64,000 nt of DNA from Marinoscillum furvescens DSM 4134 (GCF_003386095.1 NZ_QREG01000022.1:1-64000), one strand, 5' to 3'. Positions 47,484 to 55,766 are shown, counted from the stretch's first letter. The notes: a model not told the origin generated them from the letters alone. Program-made: numbers and translations.

Positions 47484-49559
47484 ATGAAACATCTAATCTA
47501 CCTCGCAGTGCTCTGCTTTGGCATGGCTGCCTGTGGGGAAAATCAACAAACGCGGTACAGCCTGCAATCTCCGGATAGTGAAATTGTGGTGGACTTTGAG
47601 TTGATCGACGGACGCCCGGCCTATCGTGTCGCCTTTCAGGGCAAAGAACAAATCAGCACCTCATTTATGGGTTTTGAGTTTCAGGATCAGCCAGAGCTGG
47701 GCCTGAATCTGGAAGTATCAGGTGTAGACCAAAACACCGTAAACGAAACCTGGGAAATGCCCTGGGGTGAACAGCGCGAAGTGGCCAACCAGTACAACGA
47801 ATTGCGTGTTCGACTCAATGAAACCTCCGGTGCTGGACGCAACTTTCACATTGTTTTCCGTGCTTTTAATGACGGAATAGGTTTTCGCTACGAGTTCCCT
47901 AAGCAGGAAGCTCTGTCGGGAGACGTTATCATCACCGAAGAAAAGACGGAGTTTAACCTCACGGGTGACCACAAGGTCTGGTGGATCCCTGGCGACTGGG
48001 ACATCTACGAGTACCTCTACACTACTTCGAAGTTTTCGGAGATCAATGCCTACGAGCAGTTTATCCCGGGTGATCATCTGGGGCAGGTTTACTTACACAG
48101 CAATGCCGTAAACACACCCTTGACCATGAAAACCGATGACGGCATCTACCTTAGCTTTCACGAGGCAGATCTTACCGACTATGCCGGTATGACGCTCAAG
48201 GTAGACACTACCAACCTGAGCATGGTCAGTGAACTGGTAGGCAATGCCGCAGGCATCAAGGTAAAAACCACAGCGCCATTCGTAACGCCATGGAGGACCG
48301 TACAAATTGCTGATCGGGCAGGTGACCTGATCGAGTCTAAGATGATTGTAAACCTCAACGATCCAAATGAAATTGGCGATGTATCGTGGTTTAAACCCAT
48401 GAAATACCTTGGTATCTGGTGGGACATGCACCTCAACCGCCGCACCTGGGACTATGCCAGCGGCAATCATGGCGCCACCACTGAGTATACCAAAGAGTTT
48501 TTGGATTTTGCTGCCGAGCATGGCTTTGGAGGCGTGCTGGTAGAAGGATGGAACACCGGCTGGGAAACCTGGACCGAGCCTGACATGCGGGATACCATCT
48601 TTGATTTTACCACCCCATACCCGGACTATGACCTGGAGTATTTGGCCAACTATGCCAAGAGTAAAGGCGTGCAAATCATCATGCACCACGAAACCTCTGG
48701 CGCTGTGGCGCGTTACGAAGAGCGCATGGATACAGCCTATCAGCTTATGAACAAGCTGGGCATCCACTCAGTAAAAACCGGATATGTGGGTACCATCATC
48801 CCTGAAGGTGAGTATCACCACGGCCAGTGGATGGTCAATCACTACCAGAAGACACTAGAGTATGGTGCCAAATACAAAGTAGCGATCAACATGCATGAGC
48901 CGATCAAAGCTACGGGCAAGCGCCGCACCTACCCGAATGCCATCTCTCGTGAAGGCGTGCGTGGCCAGGAGTACAATGCCTGGGCTGGAGAAGGGGCAAG
49001 CCCTCCAGAACACCTACCAATTGTGGCCTTTACGCGTATGCTCGCAGGACCTATCGACTACACGCCGGGCATCCTCAATCCAAGCCTGCTTCCGTACAAA
49101 GAAAACCACCCTATCAAAACCACAGTGGCACAACAACTTGGCCTCTATGTGACCATCTATAGTCCTATACAAATGGCTGCCGATTTGCTGGAGTTTTACC
49201 GTGGCAATCCTGCGTTTGAGTTTATCAAAGAAGTTGCAGTAGACTGGGAGCAAAGCAAGGTGCTCGACGGTGAGCCGGGCGACTTTCTGGTGATGGCTCG
49301 TCAGGAGCGCGGAAGTGAAAACTGGTTTGTAGGTGGCATGACCGACGAAAACCCACTAGACTATACACTCCAGCTGGACTTCCTGACCGAAGGCACCACA
49401 TACATCGCAAAAATCTACCGTGATGCAGCGGATACGCACTATTTGGACAATCCCACTGCCATAGACATACTGGAGATGGAAGTGACCAAAGGAGACGAAA
49501 TACTGGTAAACATGGCAGCCGCAGGAGGATTTGCAGTGAGCCTTTTACCAAAAGAATAA
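47484..49559 (+). CDS. GH97 glycoside hydrolase, SusB-like (inverting type), lipoprotein
   Basis: The 691-residue enzyme carries a lipoprotein signal (MKHLIYLAVLCFGMAAC, with Cys17 as the lipobox cysteine). Full GH97 architecture follows: a beta-sandwich (25-280), a catalytic barrel (280-570) and a C-terminal beta domain. The inverting-subfamily residues are visible. Glu403 in MHHETSG and Glu472 in MHEPIKATGKRRTYPN correspond to SusB catalytic/calcium glutamates. VKTGYVG (about 430-436) has Gly where retaining GH97 enzymes carry the Asp nucleophile. It should act as an alpha-glucosidase-type enzyme on alpha-glucans at the outer membrane or periplasm. No SusC/SusD pair is in the window, so it is a lone gene. 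A strong terminator follows. Confidence 0.94.
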   Translation: MKHLIYLAVLCFGMAACGENQQTRYSLQSPDSEIVVDFELIDGRPAYRVAFQGKEQISTSFMGFEFQDQPELGLNLEVSGVDQNTVNETWEMPWGEQREVANQYNELRVRLNETSGAGRNFHIVFRAFNDGIGFRYEFPKQEALSGDVIITEEKTEFNLTGDHKVWWIPGDWDIYEYLYTTSKFSEINAYEQFIPGDHLGQVYLHSNAVNTPLTMKTDDGIYLSFHEADLTDYAGMTLKVDTTNLSMVSELVGNAAGIKVKTTAPFVTPWRTVQIADRAGDLIESKMIVNLNDPNEIGDVSWFKPMKYLGIWWDMHLNRRTWDYASGNHGATTEYTKEFLDFAAEHGFGGVLVEGWNTGWETWTEPDMRDTIFDFTTPYPDYDLEYLANYAKSKGVQIIMHHETSGAVARYEERMDTAYQLMNKLGIHSVKTGYVGTIIPEGEYHHGQWMVNHYQKTLEYGAKYKVAINMHEPIKATGKRRTYPNAISREGVRGQEYNAWAGEGASPPEHLPIVAFTRMLAGPIDYTPGILNPSLLPYKENHPIKTTVAQQLGLYVTIYSPIQMAADLLEFYRGNPAFEFIKEVAVDWEQSKVLDGEPGDFLVMARQERGSENWFVGGMTDENPLDYTLQLDFLTEGTTYIAKIYRDAADTHYLDNPTAIDILEMEVTKGDEILVNMAAAGGFAVSLLPKE

Positions 49560-49590
49560 ACACTTCTACTACTACTTAATCAGTGTTTTG

Positions 49591-49624
49591 AGCCCCGGAT
49601 CTATGAAGACCCGGGGCTTTTTTG
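49591..49624 (+). terminator. Rho-independent terminator of the GH97 gene
   Basis: AGCCCCGG (49591-49598) pairs with CCGGGGCT (49611-49618) and is followed by a T-run (49618-49623). It starts 32 bp after the stop codon. This is one of the clearest terminators in the window. Confidence 0.92.
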
Positions 49625-49932
49625 TTTGAGTATTTGAGCTGCCACAAGCTCTGGGTACAGACTACCTTTCAGGTATCTATCACAATATTATTATTTTATA
49701 ACGTGTTGATGTGTGTGTTAATAACTTCATTTTTATTCTAAAAATCTTTTGTTTTCTATAACTGTATTAGGTAATTGTTATTATCCATATTTAGATCAGA
49801 TAATTGCTATTTTATCTATTAGCTGTTTCCGCTATGCGTTGTAAGTAAATATCGAGCTCGAAAATTAGCGTTCAAATTTTGCGGACGAAAATTCATGCCC
49901 ATGTGATTTCGAGTTCGAGATGGCCGGCGTAA
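49625..49932. other. AT-rich intergenic region without recognised genes
   Basis: This stretch separates the GH97 terminator from the end of the DUF4097 gene. It is markedly AT-rich from 49680 to 49830. It contains a loose direct repeat, TAATTGTTAT (49773-49782) and TAATTGCTAT (49801-49810). I see no start-stop frame with protein-like content. Confidence 0.5.
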
Positions 49933-50589
49933 TTATTGGCCGTCTCGCAAATACACATTGCCGCTGATCGTATGCAGATCCATGCGCCGCTGACCATCGC
50001 CAATCTGGCCGCGCACATCCATGCCCACCACCTGGCGCAGCCCGTCGGTTCCATTTGGGTAGGTGACGTCCAGGTCGGTGTAGATTTCCCCGGAGATAGT
50101 CTTGGCGTCAAAGAGTAAGCCGACTCCCGCTGGGACGGTGATGTCTATATCTCCGGAGATGGTTTTGAGCCGGGTGGGAGTAGTGCGTGGCGCAAGCATA
50201 TAACTACCGCTTATGGTCTTCGCTTCCAGTTGCATGTCTGCGGGCATATACACGGTGTAGTGCAGATCTGTTTCCCAGGTGCAGTCCCGCTGATTCGCTC
50301 GGTTTTCCAGTTTTTTCCAGTTTTCGGTTTTCAGCCGAAAGGTGATGCGATCTTCTTCTATTCGTTTTTCCAGCTCGAAGATGTCATTGTCCTCTCCACC
50401 GTTTATAGATACGGTCACGTCCACTTTTACCTTCCGTTGATCCCACGTTTTGATCACAATCTCACCGGCAAAGTCCAAGTCCAGATACAGCTCATTTTGC
50501 GTGGTAATATTGGCCTCCTCGGTCACTTGTGTCTGGGCATAGGTCACCCAGGCTGCCAGCAGCAGCAGTGTTGTCAGTATGTTTTTCAT
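49933..50589 (-). CDS. DUF4097-like exported beta-helix protein (paralog 1)
   Basis: The 218-residue exported protein has a signal peptide (MKNILTTLLLLAAWVTYA). A repetitive beta-strand region follows, with recurring TISG blocks (KTISGSYMLAP, KTISGDIDITV, KTISGEIYTDLDV, HTISGNVYLRD) typical of DUF4097. It is the fourth gene of a sigma-factor operon and a paralog of the gene directly upstream. The shared block SGEIYTDLD and the end SGNVYLR / SGNVYIR show tandem duplication. DUF4097 proteins often sit with ECF sigma or anti-sigma genes. The function is not established; an envelope-stress or surface role is possible. Confidence 0.85.
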   Translation of the reverse strand: MKNILTTLLLLAAWVTYAQTQVTEEANITTQNELYLDLDFAGEIVIKTWDQRKVKVDVTVSINGGEDNDIFELEKRIEEDRITFRLKTENWKKLENRANQRDCTWETDLHYTVYMPADMQLEAKTISGSYMLAPRTTPTRLKTISGDIDITVPAGVGLLFDAKTISGEIYTDLDVTYPNGTDGLRQVVGMDVRGQIGDGQRRMDLHTISGNVYLRDGQ

Positions 50590-50634
50590 GGCTTAGGGTT
50601 TATGAGCACCACGCGAGCGCGCGGTGCCTAATGA

Positions 50635-51417
50635 CTATTTTTTACGGATGTATACGTTACCACTGATGCATTTGAGTGACACCTCTACGCCTCCTCCATT
50701 GAGAGTAGCATTGGCCGACATATCTCCTCCTACACGCTGCAGGTCTTTGTCATTTTCGAAATCAAAATCCAGGTCTGTATAGATCTCTCCGGAAATGGAT
50801 CCCATCTTGAAATTACCCCTGGTGGTGGCCGGAAGGGTGACATCTATATCGCCACTGGTAGAACTCAGCGACGTGGGCGAACTCTGGCTAAGGTTGGTAA
50901 AGACCACTTCTATGTCCGAGCTGATACTATTGGCTACCAGCGGACCGGTCACGTCTTCAAATCGGAGGTCCCCATTCATGCTTTTGACTTCCACCTCATT
51001 GGCCATGTTGCGAATGACAATGTCTCCTCCCTGCCAGCTTTTGAGATCTGCACGGACTTTCAGGTTCTTGGGCACCTTGAAAATATAGGTGCCGTCATTG
51101 GCACTGCCACTGGCTGCACTTACGGAAATCTCTCCCCCGGAGGTGGTCACACTAAGGCCTACGCCGGTATTTTCTGGTCCTGTGGCCGAAAGCGGACGGA
51201 GCCCTTTCGCCTTTTCGGGAATGCCTTCATAGTCGTCTGTCTCGATCAGCAGCTCTCCTGTAGAGCTTCCTTCGATCACCAGGTCGGCGAAGAGGTTTTC
51301 GATCACCAAAGTGGTCTCTTCAGTATTGCCGGCAATCTTTTGCTTGAAGGTCTTCAGCTGTGCCGTAGCAGTATAGCTCACGGCTAGCACGGTCAGTATA
51401 GTCAGTATTCGTTTCAT
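50635..51417 (-). CDS. DUF4097-like exported beta-helix protein (paralog 2)
   Basis: The 260-residue protein has a signal peptide (MKRILTILTVLAVSYTATA). The beta-strand repeats include STSGDIDVTLPATTRG, GSISGEIYTDLDF and KCISGNVYIRKK. It is longer than paralog 1 by an N-terminal segment (EETTLVIENLFADLVIEGSS). The gap to paralog 1 is 45 bp, and to the anti-sigma gene upstream 63 bp, so one transcript is likely. Both copies lack transmembrane anchors other than the signal peptide. Confidence 0.85.
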   Translation of the reverse strand: MKRILTILTVLAVSYTATAQLKTFKQKIAGNTEETTLVIENLFADLVIEGSSTGELLIETDDYEGIPEKAKGLRPLSATGPENTGVGLSVTTSGGEISVSAASGSANDGTYIFKVPKNLKVRADLKSWQGGDIVIRNMANEVEVKSMNGDLRFEDVTGPLVANSISSDIEVVFTNLSQSSPTSLSSTSGDIDVTLPATTRGNFKMGSISGEIYTDLDFDFENDKDLQRVGGDMSANATLNGGGVEVSLKCISGNVYIRKK

Positions 51418-51480
51418 GTTTGTTGTGTTAATTTTTTTACAAATCGGTTTTATATCTATTCAATTGGCCGTTTGAATGCA

Positions 51481-52218
51481 TTAAGTAAGGATATCGAGCG
51501 CCAGCTGCGCTTGTTGCTTGAGCTCTTTCGGAGCATTGGGATTTCCCAATAGCTCTTTGATGGGCTTGATGGCGGCTTTTTCCTGTGCCTCTACCAGCAT
51601 GGAGATCAGCGAAAGCTGTATGAGCGGATCTGTCTGAAACTCCAAAGAAGCAGCCAGCTGCAAGCGCACGGATTCCTGATGGATGTAGCGCTCCAGCGCT
51701 TGTGCTGCGGCATAGCGTACATTAGGACTATCGTCTGTGTTCAGCGTACGGATCAGGGTGCTTATGAGCTTTTCACTGACAGTAGGCTCATTGGCTTGTA
51801 TCTGATTGACTACCTGTATACGCTCACTGGCTGTCTGCGGCTCCAGGGCATTGACCAGGGCCATTTCCTTAAGCAGACTCACCTGCGACTGCAGTGCAAT
51901 CACCTCTTTGCGATGGGTGGGCGCCAGATAAGTACCTACCACGTATCCTGTGAGCAAAAGCAAAATAGCAGCTGCTATTTGCAAATAAGGCTTTTGGCGA
52001 GGTATCGATGCCCGCTCCTCTGCAATGGCCGCCTCTACTTCCCAGCGTATGGATTGTGGTGGTTCCTCGTCCTTGCTTTCGGTGATCACCTGCAGCACGG
52101 CACAGTACTCTTCGTAGCGGTTTCGGCATGCCTCACACTGGGCAAGGTGAAGAGCCAGTTCATCGTCAGGGTGTGCCTCGGCTGCTTCGTATAGCTGTTC
52201 GTCGGTTGCGTGTATCAT
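51481..52218 (-). CDS. Anti-sigma factor with zinc-finger motif and HEAT-like C-terminus
   Basis: This 245-residue protein has an N-terminal zinc-binding anti-sigma motif (LALHLAQCEACRNRYEEY: His-x3-Cys-x2-Cys). One transmembrane helix follows (about 78-98, LQIAAAILLLLTGYVVGTYL). An extracytoplasmic part has HEAT-like helical repeats (SPNVRYAAAQALERYI, DPLIQLSLISMLVEAQ, APKELKQQAQLALDIL). Its gene is 4 bp downstream of the sigma gene. It should hold the sigma factor at the membrane until a signal reaches the periplasmic HEAT part, which is an unusual sensor domain for this family and may bind another protein. Confidence 0.85.
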   Translation of the reverse strand: MIHATDEQLYEAAEAHPDDELALHLAQCEACRNRYEEYCAVLQVITESKDEEPPQSIRWEVEAAIAEERASIPRQKPYLQIAAAILLLLTGYVVGTYLAPTHRKEVIALQSQVSLLKEMALVNALEPQTASERIQVVNQIQANEPTVSEKLISTLIRTLNTDDSPNVRYAAAQALERYIHQESVRLQLAASLEFQTDPLIQLSLISMLVEAQEKAAIKPIKELLGNPNAPKELKQQAQLALDILT

Positions 52219-52222
52219 CGTT

Positions 52223-52765
52223 TTAGTCTTCTTGTTCGAAATAGTAAGCCCTAAGCTGCTGGATGGTCCTGTGCACCTGCACTTTGATGGCCGATACGGA
52301 GGCTGAGCGCAGGTTGGCTATGTCTTCGTATTTCATGTTTTGAAACTTGGCCAATACCAGCAACTCACGCTTGTCTGGCGGTAGCTGGTTCATGGCCAGC
52401 TGCAGGCGCCGTTCGCGTTCGCTCTGGAGTGCATATTCATCAGACTCTTCCACATCGGGTATAGTCTGCAAGTCCGTGAACTGGTCCTTATAGACTTTCA
52501 GCTTTCGGAAGTGATCCTTTACCTGATTGCGAGCAATCTGGAAGATCCAAAACTCAAAAGCACTGCCGCTGCGGTAAGACTTGCGGTACTTCAGCACACG
52601 GATAAATACCGCCTGCGTGAGGTCCGCACTCTCCTCTACATCTCCGGTGGACTTGAGGAAGTAGTTGTAGATACGCTTCTGATAGCGCTCAAATAGCACA
52701 TTGAGCTGGTCCAGCTTATCCCGCTGCACGGCTTCCATCAGTTGCTCATCGGTTACCTTGTTCAA
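52223..52765 (-). CDS. ECF-type RNA polymerase sigma factor
   Basis: The 180-residue sigma-70 family protein has region 2 (FERYQKRIYNYFLKSTGDVEESADLTQAVFIRVL, with SAFEFWIFQIARN) and region 4 (LPPDKRELLVLAKFQNMKYEDIANL, SVSAIKVQVHRTIQQLR). There is no region 1.1 or 3, as in ECF sigmas. It is the first gene of the operon with the anti-sigma and two DUF4097 genes. It may drive its own promoter: a possible ECF-like site lies at 52805-52830. Confidence 0.95.
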   Translation of the reverse strand: MNKVTDEQLMEAVQRDKLDQLNVLFERYQKRIYNYFLKSTGDVEESADLTQAVFIRVLKYRKSYRSGSAFEFWIFQIARNQVKDHFRKLKVYKDQFTDLQTIPDVEESDEYALQSERERRLQLAMNQLPPDKRELLVLAKFQNMKYEDIANLRSASVSAIKVQVHRTIQQLRAYYFEQED

Positions 52766-52792
52766 CAGTCGTTTAGGTTTGGTTTTGGGTCA

Positions 52793-52830
52793 ATTCGGAT
52801 AAGTTACCCCGAATGGCAGTGAAGGTTACA
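52793..52830 (-). promoter_or_regulatory. Possible ECF-type promoter and inverted repeat before the sigma gene
   Basis: On the minus strand TGTAACC (52824-52830) lies about 11 bp before TCGGGGTA (52805-52812). This resembles the TGTAACC / TCGTC-type sites I associate with Bacteroidota ECF genes, with a weak second element. Overlapping it, ATTCGG (52793-52798) and CCGAAT (52809-52814) form an inverted repeat. Autoregulation is an inference. Confidence 0.3.
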
Positions 52831-52852
52831 AGTGGTGAGGAGAATTTTTTTG

Positions 52853-52912
52853 AGAGACATTAGATCATAGACTTTAGACAATAGATGCGAGACTTTAGAC
52901 GAAGGTTTCATC
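52853..52912. repeat. Low-complexity AGAC-rich repeat
   Basis: Short words such as AGACTTTAGAC and GATGCGAGAC recur here and again at 53189-53223, 54149-54181, 54985-55022 and 55767-55826. The stretch is non-coding and directly precedes composite repeat copy B. Confidence 0.55.
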
Positions 52913-52924
52913 TTGCAGTGATTG

Positions 52925-53093
52925 GGGTCACCCTGAGTCTTGGGGGGCGCCTAGTCGCGGACGGCAAGTCGCGGACGGCAAGTCGCGGACGGCAAGTTTC
53001 GAAGCATAAAACAAAACCATACACCACCTACCAGCTGGATGGAACTATACTTTGAGAAAGAAACCTTGGAGGTTTGGGAAACCTCCAAGGTTT
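52925..53093. repeat. Dispersed composite repeat, copy B (three tandem core units)
   Basis: Order: TTGGGGGGCGCC, then three 14-bp units (TAGTCGCGGACGGC at 52952, AAGTCGCGGACGGC at 52966 and 52980), then TCGAAGCATAAAACAAAACC, a linker shared with copy C (TACCAGCTGGATGGAA), and a perfect 33-bp palindrome (AAACCTTGGAGGTTT, loop GGG, inverse; 53061-53093). It shares about 110 bp of near-identical sequence with copy C outside the core. No coding capacity is convincing. Confidence 0.85.
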
Positions 53094-53130
53094 TTAGGTA
53101 AAGTTGAAAGACATTAGTCGGGGAACAATA

Positions 53131-53226
53131 AGTAATGGCAACAGGCAGCTTGCAGTAGGCAGGTTTCAATAGGCAGTTGGCAAAGACTGGAGACTTTAGA
53201 CAATAGATGCGAGACGTTAGACTAAA
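53131..53226. repeat. GGCAG/AGAC low-complexity repeats
   Basis: Two word families sit side by side: GTAGGCAGG / AATAGGCAG (53131-53180) and GAGACTTTAGAC (53190-53223). The same pair order is found at 54104-54181, after the DUF1456 gene. No gene is visible. Confidence 0.5.
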
Positions 53227-53284
53227 AAAAAATGATTCTGGACTAGTTGACAATATGACAAAGACTGTAAGGCAGGAGCTAGTC

Positions 53285-53517
53285 TGGGTTTTGTCATGCT
53301 GAGATTGGGGTTATGATGAGTTTGGGGGGCGCCTAGTCGCGGACGGCTAGTCGCGGACGGCTAGTCGCGGACGGCAAGTCGCGGACGGCAAGTCGCGGAC
53401 GGCAAGTCGCGGACGGCAAGTCGCGAAGCATAAGACAAAACCATACACCAGCTACCAGCTGGATGGAAGTATACTTCGAGAAAGAAACCCTGGAGGTTTG
53501 GGAAACCTCCAAGGTTT
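53285..53517. repeat. Dispersed composite repeat, copy C (six tandem core units)
   Basis: The head GGGTTTTGTCATGCTGAG is as in copies A and D. Six full 14-bp units follow (53334-53417): three start TAG and three start AAG, then TCGCGGACGGC. Next come TCGCGAAGCATAAGACAAAA, the shared linker and a 33-bp palindrome with one mismatch (53485-53517). It is the longest core of the five copies. It ends 120 bp before the DUF1456 start, so it could influence that gene. Confidence 0.88.
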
Positions 53518-53637
53518 TAAGTCTGACAATTGCTGAAACAATATTCATCGAATCCCGGATCTACTTCTCCAAGGTCCAAGCAACGCTCTTTAACCTGGGG
53601 CTAAAAGGGTGTAGTTTTGCAGCTGAGCATTGTACCT

Positions 53638-54111
53638 ATGACCAACAACGACATTTTCAGACGCCTCCGATACATTTTTGATTTTAGCGATGATCAGGTA
53701 ATCGAGCTATTTCGGCTCGGAGGCCAGGAGGTGACACGCGCCGAGATCAGCAACTGGCTGAAAAATGATGAAGACGAAGCACAAACCACCCTCTACGACG
53801 AAGAGATGGCAGTGTTTCTTTCCGGGCTGATCGTAAAAAAACGAGGCGCCAGAGATGGTGAAACTCCCAAACCTGAGAAAAACCTGAACAACAACATCAT
53901 CTTCAGGAAACTGAAAATAGCCCTCAATCTCAAAGACCGGGACATTCTGGACGTACTGGACCGGGCCAATCTCGAGGTAAGCAAACATGAACTAAGCGCA
54001 ATCTTCCGAAAGCCAGGCCAAAAACAATACCGCAAATGCAAAGACCAGTTTCTGCGCAACTTCTTGCTAGGCCTCCAGTACCAGTACCGACCTGATTGCA
54101 ATAAGCAATAG
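53638..54111 (+). CDS. DUF1456 family protein (YehS-like)
   Basis: The protein has 157 residues from the chosen ATG at 53638 (MTNNDIFRRLRYIF). An ATG 7 codons earlier lacks family support. It has two tandem copies of the DUF1456 repeat, each opening with NDIFRRLRYIFDF or NNIIFRKLKIALNL and continuing with helix-turn-helix-like segments (VTRAEISNWLK, VSKHELSAIFRK). The family includes E. coli YehS; its function is not established. The last codons (CNKQ) run into AATAGGCAG repeat sequence, so the repeat insertion may have set the present C-terminus. Confidence 0.9.
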   Translation: MTNNDIFRRLRYIFDFSDDQVIELFRLGGQEVTRAEISNWLKNDEDEAQTTLYDEEMAVFLSGLIVKKRGARDGETPKPEKNLNNNIIFRKLKIALNLKDRDILDVLDRANLEVSKHELSAIFRKPGQKQYRKCKDQFLRNFLLGLQYQYRPDCNKQ

Positions 54112-54270
54112 GCAGGGAACAATAGGCAATAGGCAGGTTTCAGTATGCAAAGACTTGAGACACGAGACTTAAGACGTAAGACGGCAGGTTTTGAATGCTG
54201 AGTCAGTAGGCAGGTAACAAAAGGTGGTAGGCAAGCCTTTAGACGATAGGCAGGTTTATCAGGCCGGGCA
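54104..54270. repeat. GGCAG and AGAC low-complexity repeats
   Basis: CAATAGGCAGG-type words (54104-54142, 54210-54255) flank an AGAC array (54149-54181). The 24-bp run from GAGACACGAGAC to TTAAGACGTAAG occurs identically at 54157 and at 54993. Non-coding. Confidence 0.6.
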
Positions 54271-54308
54271 TGCCTCTCCACCCAACCATTTTCAAGCGCT
54301 TAAGCTAA

Positions 54309-54678
54309 TTAAACAGTAAAAATATCGTAGGGATATTTTTTAATCCATTTGTCCCTGGTTAGCATTTTCAGTGATTGCCTGAGCAATCAACATCCGGTCA
54401 AAAGGGTCATTGTGTATTGTTGGGAGGTCGAGGATTTTTTGGGTATGAAACCAGTTAATTTCAAGCATTTCAAAGCCATCTTCACGAAGTATTTCAACAT
54501 ATTCAGGAGCAATTTTAAGTTTTCCAATGGCCGTTTTAATATTGATTTCCCAAAGTGAAGCTGCACTTATAAGTATTCTATGTTGCCTGTTTTCTATGAG
54601 TTGCTTTTCACTTTCGCTTAGCTCCGGAGCAGCAGCCAACCACCACAAAATTATATGGGTATCGAGCAGAAAATTCAT
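54309..54678 (-). pseudogene. vapC: VapC-family PIN toxin with a 3' frameshift
   Basis: The intact frame (54678 to 54340, 112 residues) has PIN-domain acids Asp6 (LLDTHIILWW), Glu44 (SLWEINIK) and Asp91/Asp94 (DPFDRMLIAQA). It then ends in ENANQGQMD, about 15 residues short of the family. Shifting frame near 54365-54372 restores a standard PIN ending, MLTRDKWIKKYPYDIFTV, with its own TAA at 54309-54311. The lost TRD contributes the last conserved acidic residue of the PIN active site. The RNase is therefore probably inactive as read, unless this is a sequencing error or a programmed shift. The antitoxin gene overlaps its start by 4 bp. Confidence 0.85.
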
Positions 54679-54911
54679 GCTTTCAAGCCAAACATCTCTT
54701 GTAAGTCACTACCAAATTCATCAAAATCCGGAGCTATATGAACTTTACCTTTTAGCTGACCAACCTTCCGTTTTTGTAATGGCTCCTCATATTTTTTCAA
54801 TATTGCCACAGGGGTGCTTCCTTTCGATATAATGATTTCTTCCCCTTCCGCTACTTTTTCAAGTAATTGTGAAAAATGAGTTTTAGCAGTATGTACATTG
54901 TATTCTTCCAT
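54675..54911 (-). CDS. Phd/YefM-type antitoxin of the VapC-like toxin
   Basis: From the ATG at 54911 the protein has 78 residues and starts MEEYNVHTAKTHFSQLLEK, the DNA-binding Phd/YefM N-terminus, then GEEIIISKGSTPVAILKKYE. An upstream ATG at 54950 would add 13 residues not typical of the family. The C-terminal tail (DFDEFGSDLQEMFGL) would bind the toxin. The 4-bp overlap with the toxin start (ATGA) gives coupled translation. It likely represses its own operon. Confidence 0.9.
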   Translation of the reverse strand: MEEYNVHTAKTHFSQLLEKVAEGEEIIISKGSTPVAILKKYEEPLQKRKVGQLKGKVHIAPDFDEFGSDLQEMFGLKA

Positions 54912-54984
54912 AATGATATCAAACGTACGCCAGATAGCTAAGTTAGTCAATTACAGCCTTATTCGAACGGGGGACAAGATGCAA

Positions 54985-55115
54985 TAGGCGAAGACTGGAG
55001 ACACGAGACTTAAGACGTAAGCCCTGAGGATTTGTCATGCTGGGGGGACGGATAGTCTCGAAGCGTAAGACAATTGCAGGAAAGTCATTACCCTATTCGA
55101 AAACCTTGGAGGTTT
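54985..55115. repeat. AGAC repeat followed by composite repeat copy D (no core)
   Basis: An AGAC array (54985-55022) leads into copy D. Its head is TTTGTCATGCTG, then GGGGGGACGGATAGTCTCGA, GCGTAAGACAATTGCAGG and CTATTCGAAAACC. It ends in only the left half of the palindrome (AAACCTTGGAGGTTT, 55101-55115). The AATTGCAGGAA segment and the CATTACCCTA linker are shared with copy E, not with B or C, so two subfamilies exist. The 305-bp gap between the antitoxin gene and DoxX holds nothing else apart from the terminator. Confidence 0.7.
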
Positions 55116-55215
55116 ATGCGTTAAGGGATTCATCAAATTGCAGATAGTAGACTTCATAAAGAAGACACCAATGCCACTAGCCTTCACCACTTCTTAAAAG
55201 CCTCCATCACCCAAC

Positions 55216-55246
55216 AAAAAACCCCAAAGTACACCTTCAGGGTTTT
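55216..55246 (-). terminator. Terminator of the DoxX gene
   Basis: On the minus strand, AAAACCC (from 55246 down to 55240) pairs with GGGTTTT (55224 down to 55218), followed by a T-run (plus-strand A-run 55216-55221). It lies 10 bp after the DoxX stop. Confidence 0.75.
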
Positions 55247-55255
55247 AAATCACTT

Positions 55256-55708
55256 TCAACTCCACTTGCCGGAGCGCTCTTCATCTTTTCGGCGTAGCTC
55301 GTCCAGGGAGAACTTGCCAGCACCCATTACGCTAAAGAGCAACAGCGCCAGCAGCGTAAGTACAGATACCCACAGCTCACTGTTGCCATGGGCCAGTAGG
55401 CCATTCGGCGCATTGACAAACACCACCGCACCAATCAGCACGGGTAGCTGCATCAGACAGGCCGTACGCGTAAAATAGCCGAGCAGGATGAGGGGTCCGC
55501 CCAGAAGGTGGGCAAAGAGGACATAATGTGCAGCACCTACCGAAAGGTAAGCCACCGATTGAGAAAGTGCCTGCAGCTGGTCCAGATTAATGGCAAAATA
55601 CACGCCCTTGAAGACGATAAGTCCGCCCAGGGCTACGCGGAGCACCACCAGCCAGCTGGCCCGGTGGGTGTCGCCCCAATGTTCGATTTGTGATAGCATG
55701 TTCATCAT
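55256..55708 (-). CDS. DoxX family membrane protein
   Basis: The 150-residue protein has four hydrophobic helices (about 20-42, 60-80, 85-105, 118-138). DoxX features include VVLRVALGGLIVFKGVYFA and FAHLLGGPLILLGYFTR. DoxX-like proteins are inner-membrane proteins, some linked to redox or thiosulfate metabolism; the role of this one is unknown. It is a single gene with its own terminator, flanked on both sides by dispersed repeats. Confidence 0.85.
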   Translation of the reverse strand: MMNMLSQIEHWGDTHRASWLVVLRVALGGLIVFKGVYFAINLDQLQALSQSVAYLSVGAAHYVLFAHLLGGPLILLGYFTRTACLMQLPVLIGAVVFVNAPNGLLAHGNSELWVSVLTLLALLLFSVMGAGKFSLDELRRKDEERSGKWS

Positions 55709-55766
55709 TCACTGGTTTTGGTCTTCCTATAAGTTACGAAAAATGGACGCCAAATGCCAGTAGGGG

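Noticed and set aside
52951..53548. Minus-strand open frames with repeated LAVRDLPSAT peptides
   Set aside because: They are translations of the 14-bp tandem core and palindromes of composite repeat copies B and C, and show no independent protein-like content.
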